DNA from: Geodermatophilus saharensis
GTDB lineage: Bacteria; Actinomycetota; Actinomycetes; Mycobacteriales; Geodermatophilaceae
Length of the DNA stretch: 64,000 nucleotides
NCBI RefSeq assembly: GCF_900188205.1
Contig: NZ_FZOH01000003.1
Coordinates: forward strand, 456,539-520,538
Reading direction: 5' to 3'
Position 1 is the stretch's first letter. Every line of letters starts with the position of its first letter. This document shows positions 1 to 7,179 of this stretch, one piece after another. A program made the position numbers and the translations under genes. The notes beneath the pieces were generated by a model. That model was not told the origin of the DNA. It saw only the letters and a list, made by a program, of their open reading frames with translations, and ran no database searches.

Positions 1-1925
1 CGCTGCACCGCCTTGTAGGTGTTGTTGCCGGTGTTGAGGTCGGGGAAGACGAACACCGTGGCCCGACCGGCCACCTCGCTGCCGGGCAGCTTGGTCCGCG
101 CGACCCCGGCGTCGACGGCGGCGTCGTACTGGATCGGCCCCTCCACCGACAGCCCGGGCGCCCGCTCGCGCACCAGCTCGGTCGCCGCCCGCACCCGGTC
201 GACGTCCTCCCCGCTGCCCGACCGGCCGGTGGAGTAGGACAGCATCGCCACCCGCGGCTCCACGCCGAAGCGGGCCGCGGTCTGCGCGGAGGTCACCGCG
301 ATCTCGGCCAGCTGCTCCGCGGTCGGGTGCACGTTGACCGCGCAGTCGCCGTAGACGAGCACCCGGTCGGCCAGGCACATGAAGAAGACGCTGGAGACGA
401 TCGAGACACCGTCGACGGTCTTGATCAGCTCCAGCGCCGGGCGGATGGTCTGCGCGGTGGTGTGGGTGGCGCCGGACACCATCCCGTCGGCCCGGCCGAG
501 GGCCACCATCAGCGTGCCGGCGTAGGAGACGTCGACGACGAGGTCGCGGGCCGCGTCCATGGTCACGCCCCGGTGCGCCCGCCGCCGCGCGTACTCCACC
601 GCCAGCTCCTCGCGCAGGCCCGGCTCGCAGGGGTCGAGCAGCCGCGCGCCGCCGACGTCGGCCCCGGCGCGGGCGGCCGCGGCGCGCACCTCGGCGGGGT
701 CGCCGAGCAGGGTGAGGTCGACGACGCCGCGGCGCAGCAGCCGCTCGGCGGCCCGCAGCACCCGCTCGTCGGTGCCCTCGGGCAGCACCACGTGCCGGCG
801 GTCGGCGCGCGCCCGGTCGAGCAGCTCGTGCTCGAACATCAGCGGCGTGGTCACCCGCGGCCGGGCCACCGCGGTGCGGTCGAGCAGCTCCTCGGCGTCG
901 ACGTGCTCCTCGACCAGGCCGACCGCGACGTCGATCTTGCGCTGCGCGCCGGGCCGGATCCGGCCGGGCGCGGACCCGGCGAGGGTGGCGGTGACGTAGG
1001 TGTCCTCGCCGGTGAGCACGACCGGCACGGCCGCCGGCAGGTGCTCCAGCAGCCGCATCAGCGGGGCGGCGGGCTCGATGCCGCCGGTGAGCACCAGGCC
1101 GGCCGGGGCGGGCAGCCCGCCGGAGAGGTGGGCGGCGACCACGCCGAGGACGACGTCGGCGCGGTCGCCGGGGGTGATGACCACGACGTCGTCGACCAGC
1201 CGCTCGAGCAGGTTGGGGATGGTCATGGCCGCCACCAGGACGCCGGAGGTCTCCCGGCCGAGGGTGGCCTCGTCGCCGGCCAGCGGCCGGGCGCGGCAGG
1301 CGCGGGCCACCTCGGCCATCGTCGGCGCGGTCAGCACCGCGACCTCCGGCAGCACGTACACCGGCACCTCGAGGCCGGCGACCCGCTCCCGCACGGCGGG
1401 CAGCAGCCGCGGCGGCACCCGGTTGGCGACGACGGCGACCACCTCGGTGCCGGCGTCGGCCATCGCGTCGCAGCCCACGCCGACGGCGACGGCGACGTCG
1501 TCGGGCCCGCGGTCGCGGCCGGAGACCACGCACAGCACCGGCAGCCCCAGGTTGGCCGCGATGCGGGCGTTGAGCGCCAGCTCCCGGGCGGCGCCGGCCT
1601 CGCTGAAGTCCGAGCCGACGACCAGCACCCGGTCGCAGCGGGCGGCCAGCGCCCGGTAGCGGGCGACGATCTCCGACAGGGCGCGGTCCTCGTCGGCGAG
1701 CACGTCGGCGTAGGTCACCCCGGTGCAGGCGTCGGCGGGCAGGTCGGTGGAGGCGCGGGGGAGGAGCAGGTCGACGACCCCGTCGGTGCCCTCCCGCGCG
1801 GACACCACCGGCCGGAAGACCCCGAGCCGGCCCACCCGCCGGGCCAGCAGCTCGAACACCCCGAGCGCCACCGCGGACTTGCCGGTGGCCGGCTCGCAGC
1901 CGGTGACGTAGAGCCCGTCCGACAC
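1..1925 (-). CDS. pta: Phosphate acetyltransferase, 3' end cut by window edge
   Basis: Interconverts acetyl-CoA and acetyl phosphate in the cytoplasmic Pta-AckA pathway. About 641 residues are visible. The N-terminus has a DTB-synthetase-type P-loop ending in GKS at residues 15-17, as in long bacterial Pta proteins with P-loop, DRTGG and catalytic PTA_PTB domains. The last visible residues contain the family signature FPDLNTGNNTYKAVQR, so only a short C-terminal piece lies outside the window. The GTG start at 1925 is chosen because AGGAGGT (1932-1938) sits six bases upstream and a TAGGGT -10 element lies at 1946-1951 on the minus strand. The ackA gene, usually next to pta, would lie beyond the window edge. 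Confidence 0.95.
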   Translation of the reverse strand, partial: MSDGLYVTGCEPATGKSAVALGVFELLARRVGRLGVFRPVVSAREGTDGVVDLLLPRASTDLPADACTGVTYADVLADEDRALSEIVARYRALAARCDRVLVVGSDFSEAGAARELALNARIAANLGLPVLCVVSGRDRGPDDVAVAVGVGCDAMADAGTEVVAVVANRVPPRLLPAVRERVAGLEVPVYVLPEVAVLTAPTMAEVARACRARPLAGDEATLGRETSGVLVAAMTIPNLLERLVDDVVVITPGDRADVVLGVVAAHLSGGLPAPAGLVLTGGIEPAAPLMRLLEHLPAAVPVVLTGEDTYVTATLAGSAPGRIRPGAQRKIDVAVGLVEEHVDAEELLDRTAVARPRVTTPLMFEHELLDRARADRRHVVLPEGTDERVLRAAERLLRRGVVDLTLLGDPAEVRAAAARAGADVGGARLLDPCEPGLREELAVEYARRRAHRGVTMDAARDLVVDVSYAGTLMVALGRADGMVSGATHTTAQTIRPALELIKTVDGVSIVSSVFFMCLADRVLVYGDCAVNVHPTAEQLAEIAVTSAQTAARFGVEPRVAMLSYSTGRSGSGEDVDRVRAATELVRERAPGLSVEGPIQYDAAVDAGVARTKLPGSEVAGRATVFVFPDLNTGNNTYKAVQ

Positions 1926-1931
1926 CGCCCC

Positions 1932-1951
1932 ACCTCCTGCCCGCGACCCTA
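1932..1951 (-). promoter_or_regulatory. pta -10 element and ribosome binding site
   Basis: On the minus strand TAGGGT (1951 to 1946) fits the actinobacterial TANNNT -10 consensus and is followed by a strong AGGAGGT (1938 to 1932) six bases before the GTG start. This is a short-leader promoter, unlike the leaderless genes elsewhere in the window. Confidence 0.6.
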
Positions 1952-2000
1952 GGGCGGTGCGGCGGCCCGGGCAGGGCGGCGGCCCGGGTGCGGCCCTGGA

Positions 2001-2066
2001 CGCCGAGATCCCGTGATCTCGACCGCCGGGACGGGCCAGGCGGGTCGAGAACACGGGATCTCGGCG
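2001..2066. terminator. Long imperfect inverted repeat between regulator and pta
   Basis: Two 24-base arms (2001-2024 and 2043-2066) are complementary with one A/A mismatch, around an 18-base loop. The outer part CGCCGAGATCCCGTG pairs with CACGGGATCTCGGCG. It lies just after the stop of the GAF/Fis regulator on the minus strand, so it could terminate that transcript. No U-run follows, and it could instead be a dispersed palindromic element. Confidence 0.6.
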
Positions 2067-2114
2067 GAGCGGGGGCGGGGATCAGCTCGGCGAGGAGCAC
2101 CCGCGTGCGCAGGC

Positions 2115-3620
2115 TCAGCCCGAGCGGGGCGGGACGGCGATCTTGTACTGGGCGATCTTGCGGTAGAGGGTGGCCCGGCCGATGCCGAGCTCCTCGGCGA
2201 CGCGCGTCATCGTGGTGCCGGGCTCGGTCAGGCACCGCACGATCTCGTCGCGCTCGAGCCGCTCCAGCCGCGACAGCGGGCGGCCGCCGCCGTCGAGCAC
2301 CTCCGGTGCCAGGTGGTGCACGTCGACGACGTCGGCGCGGCTGACCGCCTCGCGCACCACCCGCCGCAGCTGCGCGACGTTGCCCGGCCAGCCGTAGCCG
2401 GCCAGCGCGCGGGCGGCCCGCGGGGTGAAGGACACGCTGCGGTGGCGCTCGTGGCGCGCCGTCCAGCCGGCCAGCGGCAGCACGTCGTCGGGCCGGGTGC
2501 GCAGCGGCGGGACCTCCACGACGGCGTCGGCCAGGCGGGCCAGCGGGTCGGGCAGCGCGGCGTAGTCCGGAGCGGTGAGCACGAACGGCTGCGGCCGGCC
2601 GGGACGGCGGACCGCCGCCAGCACCTGGGCGAGCTCCCCGGTCGCCCACGCCGGGAGGGTGTGCAGCCCGGAGACGATCACGCAGGTGTCGGCGTCGCGC
2701 AGCGCGGGGGTCCACAGGTCCAGCCACGGCGCGACGTCCCCGGCCTCGGGCGCGCGGGCGTGCAGCAGCCGCTGCCGGCCGGGCAGCCGCCGCCGGGCGA
2801 GCGCGGCCAGCGTCGCCTTGCCCGCGCCCGGCTCCCCGACGACGACGGCCGCCCGGCCCCCGGCGACGGCGGCGCCCGCGGCGTCGACCGCCGACCGCCA
2901 CGCCGCCGACACGCAGGGGTCGCCGTCGTCAAGGGCCAGCGACCCGCCGACCACCCGGTACACCTCCCCCCGCGGCGCCGGCCGCAGCAGGGGCCGCCCG
3001 CCGCCGTGCCCTCCCGTGCGCACCGCCATCAGGGCGCTGGTCGCGCTGGCCGCCGTCTGGGCCAGGCCCAGCAGCAGGTCGGAGGAGGAGTCCGACCAGG
3101 TGGTGAGGTTGATGCTCCCGGCCAGCTCGCCGGTGGCGGGCTCGAGCACGGGGGCCGCGGCGCAGGTGTAGCCGCGCAGCTCGGTGCACCAGTGGTCGCC
3201 GGCGCGCACCAGCGTCGGCGTCCGGTCGGCCAGCGACAGCCCGAGGCCGTTGGTGCCGGCGTGGCGCTCGCTGTAGGAGAACCCCGGCGCCAGGTGCACC
3301 CGGTCCAGCGCCCGGCGGATCGAGGCGTCGTCGCCGAGCCGGGCCAGCACGAACCCGGCGGGGTCGGCCACCATCAGGCTCACCGGCTCGTTGGCGATCG
3401 TGGCCTGCAGGTCGGTGAGCACGCGGTGCGCGCACTCGTAGAGCAGCGAGCCGGTGTCCGGCGACCCGGTGAACACCGGCACGACCTCGTCAGGGGGGAC
3501 TCCGTAGCCCTGGCTGCGCCGCCAGGAGGCGCGCACCCGCGGCGCGGCGCCCCGGGCGGCCAGCGCCGGGTCGGGCAGCGGATCAGGCAGCGGATCCGGC
3601 ACCGGCACCAGCTCGTCCAC
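2115..3620 (-). CDS. GAF/AAA/Fis transcriptional regulator, AcoR/MimR-like
   Basis: A 501-residue regulator with a GAF-like sensor region (about residues 55-200), a degenerate AAA+ domain and a C-terminal Fis-type helix-turn-helix (AEELGIGRATLYRKI, near residue 475). The layout is that of AcoR-type activators of acetoin, glycerol or alkane oxidation genes. The Walker A reads GEPGAGKA, lacking the usual Thr/Ser after Lys, and no GAFTGA sigma-54 contact loop is visible. That fits actinobacteria, which lack sigma-54. It is divergent from the amidohydrolase/DUF59/ADH operon, and a perfect palindrome lies in the shared intergenic region, so it probably controls that operon. Its ligand is unknown. 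Confidence 0.85.
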   Translation of the reverse strand: MDELVPVPDPLPDPLPDPALAARGAAPRVRASWRRSQGYGVPPDEVVPVFTGSPDTGSLLYECAHRVLTDLQATIANEPVSLMVADPAGFVLARLGDDASIRRALDRVHLAPGFSYSERHAGTNGLGLSLADRTPTLVRAGDHWCTELRGYTCAAAPVLEPATGELAGSINLTTWSDSSSDLLLGLAQTAASATSALMAVRTGGHGGGRPLLRPAPRGEVYRVVGGSLALDDGDPCVSAAWRSAVDAAGAAVAGGRAAVVVGEPGAGKATLAALARRRLPGRQRLLHARAPEAGDVAPWLDLWTPALRDADTCVIVSGLHTLPAWATGELAQVLAAVRRPGRPQPFVLTAPDYAALPDPLARLADAVVEVPPLRTRPDDVLPLAGWTARHERHRSVSFTPRAARALAGYGWPGNVAQLRRVVREAVSRADVVDVHHLAPEVLDGGGRPLSRLERLERDEIVRCLTEPGTTMTRVAEELGIGRATLYRKIAQYKIAVPPRSG

Positions 3621-3701
3621 GGGGCCTCCCGGCCGGCCGTCGGGGTCTGCGACGTGTGGCCTGTGTCACGGCAATGTACGCGGCCCGAGGGCGCAGAGCG
3701 G

Positions 3702-3718
3702 TGTCTCAGAGTGAGACG
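3702..3718. promoter_or_regulatory. Palindromic operator candidate GTCTCA-GAG-TGAGAC
   Basis: A perfect 6-bp inverted repeat with 3-bp spacer (arms 3703-3708 and 3712-3717) lies about 90 bases before the amidohydrolase start and about 85 bases before the divergent regulator start. The position and symmetry suit a dimeric Fis-type activator binding site. The link to the neighbouring regulator is inferred from position only. Confidence 0.5.
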
Positions 3719-3809
3719 ACCGGGCCGTGGGCAACCGATCCCCGCGTCTCTAGCGTCGACGCTGCAGAGGTGACCCGCCTCACAGACCGGAGCCGACGGA
3801 GGCCGACGG

Positions 3810-4853
3810 ATGTACACCAAGGACGGCGAGCAGTACTACGTGGTGGACTCCCACATCGCGCTGTGGGACGCCCGCCCGGAGAACCAGCGCAACATCCACG
3901 GCAAGCAGTTCATCGACTGCTTCTACGACTACCACCGCAACCTGTCCCCGGAGTCCGAGGTCTGGGGCTACGAGGAGTACCTCTACCAGGGCGGCGAGCG
4001 GCTGATGCGCGACGTGTTCGCCGACGGCATCGTCGACCACGCGGTCTTCCAGCCGGCCCGGCTCGCCGAGTTCTACCACCGCGGGTTCGGCCAGACCGAG
4101 GAGGCCTTCGCCCTCGCCCAGGCCCACCCCGACAAGCTGACCTACAACCACTACTGGGACCCGCGCGACGGCGAGAACGGCCTGGACGCGCTGCGGGCCA
4201 ACGCCGAGCGGATGAACCTGCAGGGCGTGAAGCTCTACACCGCCGACTGGCACGGGGAGTCCCGCGGCTGGAAGCTCACCGACCCGATGGCCTACCGCTA
4301 CCTGGAGGCCTGCCGCGAGCTCGGCATCCGCAACATCCACATCCACAAGGGCCCCACCATCCGCCCCCTGGACCGCGACGCCTTCGACGTCGCCGACGTC
4401 GACCACGCCGCCACCGACTTCACCGACCTCGACTTCGTCGTCGAGCACTGCGGCCTGCCGCGGCTGGAGGACTTCTGCTGGATCGCCACCCAGGAGCCCA
4501 ACGTGTACGCGGGCCTGGCCGTGGCGATCCCGTTCATCCACACCCGGCCGCGGTACTTCGCGCAGATCATGGGCGAGCTCGTGTACTGGCTCGGCGAGGA
4601 CCGCATCCTCTTCGCCAGCGACTACGCGCTGTGGACGCCCAAGTGGCTGGTCGAGCGGTTCGTGGACTTCCAGATCCCCGAGGACATGACCGAGTACGCC
4701 CCGCTGAGCACCGAGGTGAAGAAGAAGGTCCTCGGCCTCAACGCCGCCCGGCTCTACGGCCTCGACGTCCCGGAGCACCTGCGGCTGCCCGGGGCCGACG
4801 AGACGCAGACCGGCCCGCGCGAGCCGGCCGCGGCCGACCTGGCGTCGGTGTGA
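3810..4853 (+). CDS. Amidohydrolase family 2 protein, alkane/acetone-cluster type
   Basis: A 347-residue TIM-barrel protein of the amidohydrolase-2 (COG2159-like) superfamily. Visible metal-site elements are VDSHIALWD near the N-terminus (D13, H15), HIHKGP in mid-protein, EHCGLP, and a late FASDYALWTP Asp motif. The usual second His of the DxHxH motif is absent after H15, so metal binding may be atypical. A GGAGG-type ribosome site precedes the ATG. The stop overlaps the next ATG by one base (TGATG), giving translational coupling to the DUF59 gene. Proteins of this type sit in actinobacterial binuclear-iron propane monooxygenase clusters. The substrate is not known from sequence. Confidence 0.82.
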   Translation: MYTKDGEQYYVVDSHIALWDARPENQRNIHGKQFIDCFYDYHRNLSPESEVWGYEEYLYQGGERLMRDVFADGIVDHAVFQPARLAEFYHRGFGQTEEAFALAQAHPDKLTYNHYWDPRDGENGLDALRANAERMNLQGVKLYTADWHGESRGWKLTDPMAYRYLEACRELGIRNIHIHKGPTIRPLDRDAFDVADVDHAATDFTDLDFVVEHCGLPRLEDFCWIATQEPNVYAGLAVAIPFIHTRPRYFAQIMGELVYWLGEDRILFASDYALWTPKWLVERFVDFQIPEDMTEYAPLSTEVKKKVLGLNAARLYGLDVPEHLRLPGADETQTGPREPAAADLASV

Positions 4854-5617
4854 TGGCCGCCGTCCTCACCGCGCGGCTCTCCGAGGCCGACGTCCGGGCG
4901 GCGCTGGGCACCGTCGTCGACCCCGAGCTCGACGAGCCGATCACCGACGTCGGATTCGTGCGCTCGGTGGCCGTGACCGAGGGGCCGGCGGGCGCCGCCG
5001 TCGAGGTGCACCTGCGGCTGCCCACCTCGTTCTGCGCGCCCAACTTCGCCTGGCTGATGGTCTCCGACGCCCACGACGCGGTGTCCGCGGTGCCCGGGGT
5101 GGCGTCGGTGGTGGTCGAGCTCGACGACCACTCCGACTCCGACCTGATCAACCGGGGGCTGGCCGCGGGGCTCGGCTACCGGGGCACCTTCGGGCACGAG
5201 GCGGAGGACTCCCTCGACGGGCTGCGGGCCACCTTCCGGCGCAAGGCGCACACCGCGGCGATGGAGCGGGCGCTGACCGCGCTGCTGCGCCGCGACCGCG
5301 CCCTCGACGTCGCCGCGCTCACCCTCGGCGACCTGCCGGCCGGGGAGCACACCACCGCGGCGCTGCTGCGCCGCCGGGAGGCCCTCGGCCTGCCGACCGA
5401 CCCCGCTGCCCCGGTGCTCGTGCACGACGACGGCAGCCGCCCCGACCCCGCGCAGGCCGAGGCGGTGCTGCGCCGGGCCCGCTCGGTGCGCATCTCCGTC
5501 GACGGCAACGCGCACTTCTGCCGGGGCCTGCTCACCACCCGCTACCCGGGGTCGGAGGCCGACCAGACGCCCCGCCCCGATGACCGACCGCTGATCCCCC
5601 TGGAGGTGCGCTCATGA
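4853..5617 (+). CDS. DUF59/MIP18-family iron-sulfur assembly protein
   Basis: A 254-residue protein. Roughly its first 100 residues form a MIP18/DUF59 domain (DPELDEPITDVGFV and the Cys-containing LPTSFCAPNF), a fold tied to iron-sulfur cluster assembly or metal insertion. The remaining 150 or so residues form a less conserved extension, making it longer than single-domain SufT-like proteins. It overlaps the amidohydrolase stop by one base and the alcohol dehydrogenase ATG by four bases, so the three genes are one coupled operon. In propane monooxygenase clusters the equivalent protein is thought to help mature the diiron enzyme. Here no such enzyme is encoded nearby. Confidence 0.8.
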   Translation: MAAVLTARLSEADVRAALGTVVDPELDEPITDVGFVRSVAVTEGPAGAAVEVHLRLPTSFCAPNFAWLMVSDAHDAVSAVPGVASVVVELDDHSDSDLINRGLAAGLGYRGTFGHEAEDSLDGLRATFRRKAHTAAMERALTALLRRDRALDVAALTLGDLPAGEHTTAALLRRREALGLPTDPAAPVLVHDDGSRPDPAQAEAVLRRARSVRISVDGNAHFCRGLLTTRYPGSEADQTPRPDDRPLIPLEVRS

Positions 5618-6639
5618 AGGCCGTCCGCGTGCACGAGTACCACGTCGACCCCTCGATCGACGACGTCCCCGAGCCGCGGCTGCAGGGCCCCCTCGACGTC
5701 ATCGTCAAGATCGGCGGCGCCGGGGTCTGCCGCACCGACCTGCACATCCTCGAGGGCCAGTGGGCCGAGCTGCAGGACCCCGACCTCCCGTACGTGATCG
5801 GGCACGAGAACGCCGGGTGGGTGCACGCCGTCGGGGAGGGGGTCACCAACGTCGCCGTCGGCGACACGGTGATCCTGCACCCGCAGCCCAGCTGCGGCCT
5901 GTGCCTGGCCTGCCGCGCCGGCCGCGACATGCAGTGCGAGAACGCCTTCTTCCCCGGGTTGTCCAACGACGACGGCGGCATGGCCGAGTACCTGCGCACC
6001 ACCGCCCGCGCCTGCGTCAAGCTCGACCCCTCGACCAACCCGGCCGACGTCGCCGCGCTCGCCGACGCCGGCATCACCGCCTACCACGCCGTGCGCAAGG
6101 CCCTGCCGCTGCTGCCCCCGGGGACGACGGCGGTCGTGCAGGGCGCCGGCGGGCTCGGGCACATCGGCGTCCAGTGCCTGGCGGCGCTCTCGGGCACCCG
6201 GGTGGTCGTCGTCGACCGCAACGCCGACGCCCTCGAGCTCGCCCGCCGGATCGGCGCGGACGAGACCGTGGTGGCCGACGGCGACCAGGTGCAGGCGGTG
6301 CAGGAGCTGACCGGTGGGGGCGCCGACGTCGTCTTCGACTTCGTCGCCGAGCAGGGCGCGGAGATGGACGCCTGGCGCATGACCGCCCCGGCCGGCTCGC
6401 TGTACGTCATCGGCTACGGCGGCGAGCTGCGCATCCCGACGCTGGAGTTCGTCGCCGCGGAGAAGAACGTCGTCGGCAACATCGTCGGCACCTACACCGA
6501 CCTGGCCGAGCTGATGGTGCTCGCGCAGGCCGGGAAGGTCACCCTGCACACCCAGCAGTACCCGCTCGAGCGGGCCGTGGACGCCATCCGCGACCTCGAC
6601 GCCGGCAAGGTCCGCGGGCGCGCCATCCTCGTCCCCTGA
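5614..6639 (+). CDS. Zinc-dependent NAD(P) alcohol dehydrogenase
   Basis: A 341-residue medium-chain dehydrogenase. The catalytic zinc site is GVCRTDLH (C39) with GHE near residue 63. The structural zinc site is a four-Cys set in CGLCLACRAGRDMQC. The Rossmann motif is GAGGLGHIG, and the acidic residue after the second strand (VVVDRN) favours NAD. The ATG overlaps the upstream stop (ATGA). It is the last gene of the operon with the amidohydrolase and DUF59 protein. In alkane clusters the homologue oxidises secondary or primary alcohols made by the monooxygenase. The actual substrate is not determined by sequence. Confidence 0.9.
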   Translation: MKAVRVHEYHVDPSIDDVPEPRLQGPLDVIVKIGGAGVCRTDLHILEGQWAELQDPDLPYVIGHENAGWVHAVGEGVTNVAVGDTVILHPQPSCGLCLACRAGRDMQCENAFFPGLSNDDGGMAEYLRTTARACVKLDPSTNPADVAALADAGITAYHAVRKALPLLPPGTTAVVQGAGGLGHIGVQCLAALSGTRVVVVDRNADALELARRIGADETVVADGDQVQAVQELTGGGADVVFDFVAEQGAEMDAWRMTAPAGSLYVIGYGGELRIPTLEFVAAEKNVVGNIVGTYTDLAELMVLAQAGKVTLHTQQYPLERAVDAIRDLDAGKVRGRAILVP

Positions 6640-6684
6640 CGGGCGGCCGTCCCCGCACCTCACCATCCCGGGGCCGTCGGCGGT

Positions 6685-7047
6685 CTACCGCTCGTAGCGG
6701 ACGTCCATGCGCCGCACCAGCCCGTCGGCGGCGAACTGGTACACGTGGCGGACGGTGGTCCGCGACAGCAGCGTGCCGGCCGGGTCGCGGACGACCAGCG
6801 CGACGGTGACCTCCACCGAACCGTCGGGGCGGTCCCGGATGGTGGTCGGCCGGGCGGAGGGGCGGATGTGCGCCCACTGGCGCTCCCAGTAGGCGCGCAC
6901 GGCGTCACGCCCGTGCACGCGGCCGCCCTCCCAGGCGTTGGGCCAGTCGACGTCGGGGCTCAGCACGTCGAGCACCGCGTCCAGGTCGTGCGCGCTGTAG
7001 GCCCGGTACAGCGCCCGGACGACCTCGTCGCGGTCGGGTTCGGTCAT
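6685..7047 (-). CDS. SnoaL-like / NTF2-fold small protein
   Basis: A 120-residue protein with the typical opening of the SnoaL/ketosteroid-isomerase-like superfamily: a short helix (VVRALYRAYSAHDLDAVLDVLSPDVDW), then GRDAVRAYWERQW and a curved sheet. Members include small isomerases, lyases and accessory domains, so no reaction can be assigned. The ATG at 7047 follows GGGAGG on the minus strand. It is convergent with the alcohol dehydrogenase operon and divergent from the E1-like gene at 7180, with only about 130 bases between those starts. Confidence 0.8.
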   Translation of the reverse strand: MTEPDRDEVVRALYRAYSAHDLDAVLDVLSPDVDWPNAWEGGRVHGRDAVRAYWERQWAHIRPSARPTTIRDRPDGSVEVTVALVVRDPAGTLLSRTTVRHVYQFAADGLVRRMDVRYER

Positions 7048-7179
7048 GGTCGGTGGCCTCCCGGGACGGCGGTCCGGTGGAGGCCAGCGTCGCACGGACA
7101 CCGGGCGCGGCGGGACCTCGGCGCGGGGGAGCCGGGGGCGCACGGGATGCTGGCCCCCCACCGTCCGACGGGAGAGACC

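Noticed and set aside
327-1952. 541-residue plus-strand open frame at the window start
   Set aside because: It is antisense to pta, whose minus-strand frame shows the exact family signature. The plus-strand product is low complexity.
2115-3620. Sigma-54-dependent enhancer-binding protein
   Set aside because: No GAFTGA loop is visible and the Walker A is degenerate. Actinobacteria generally lack sigma-54.
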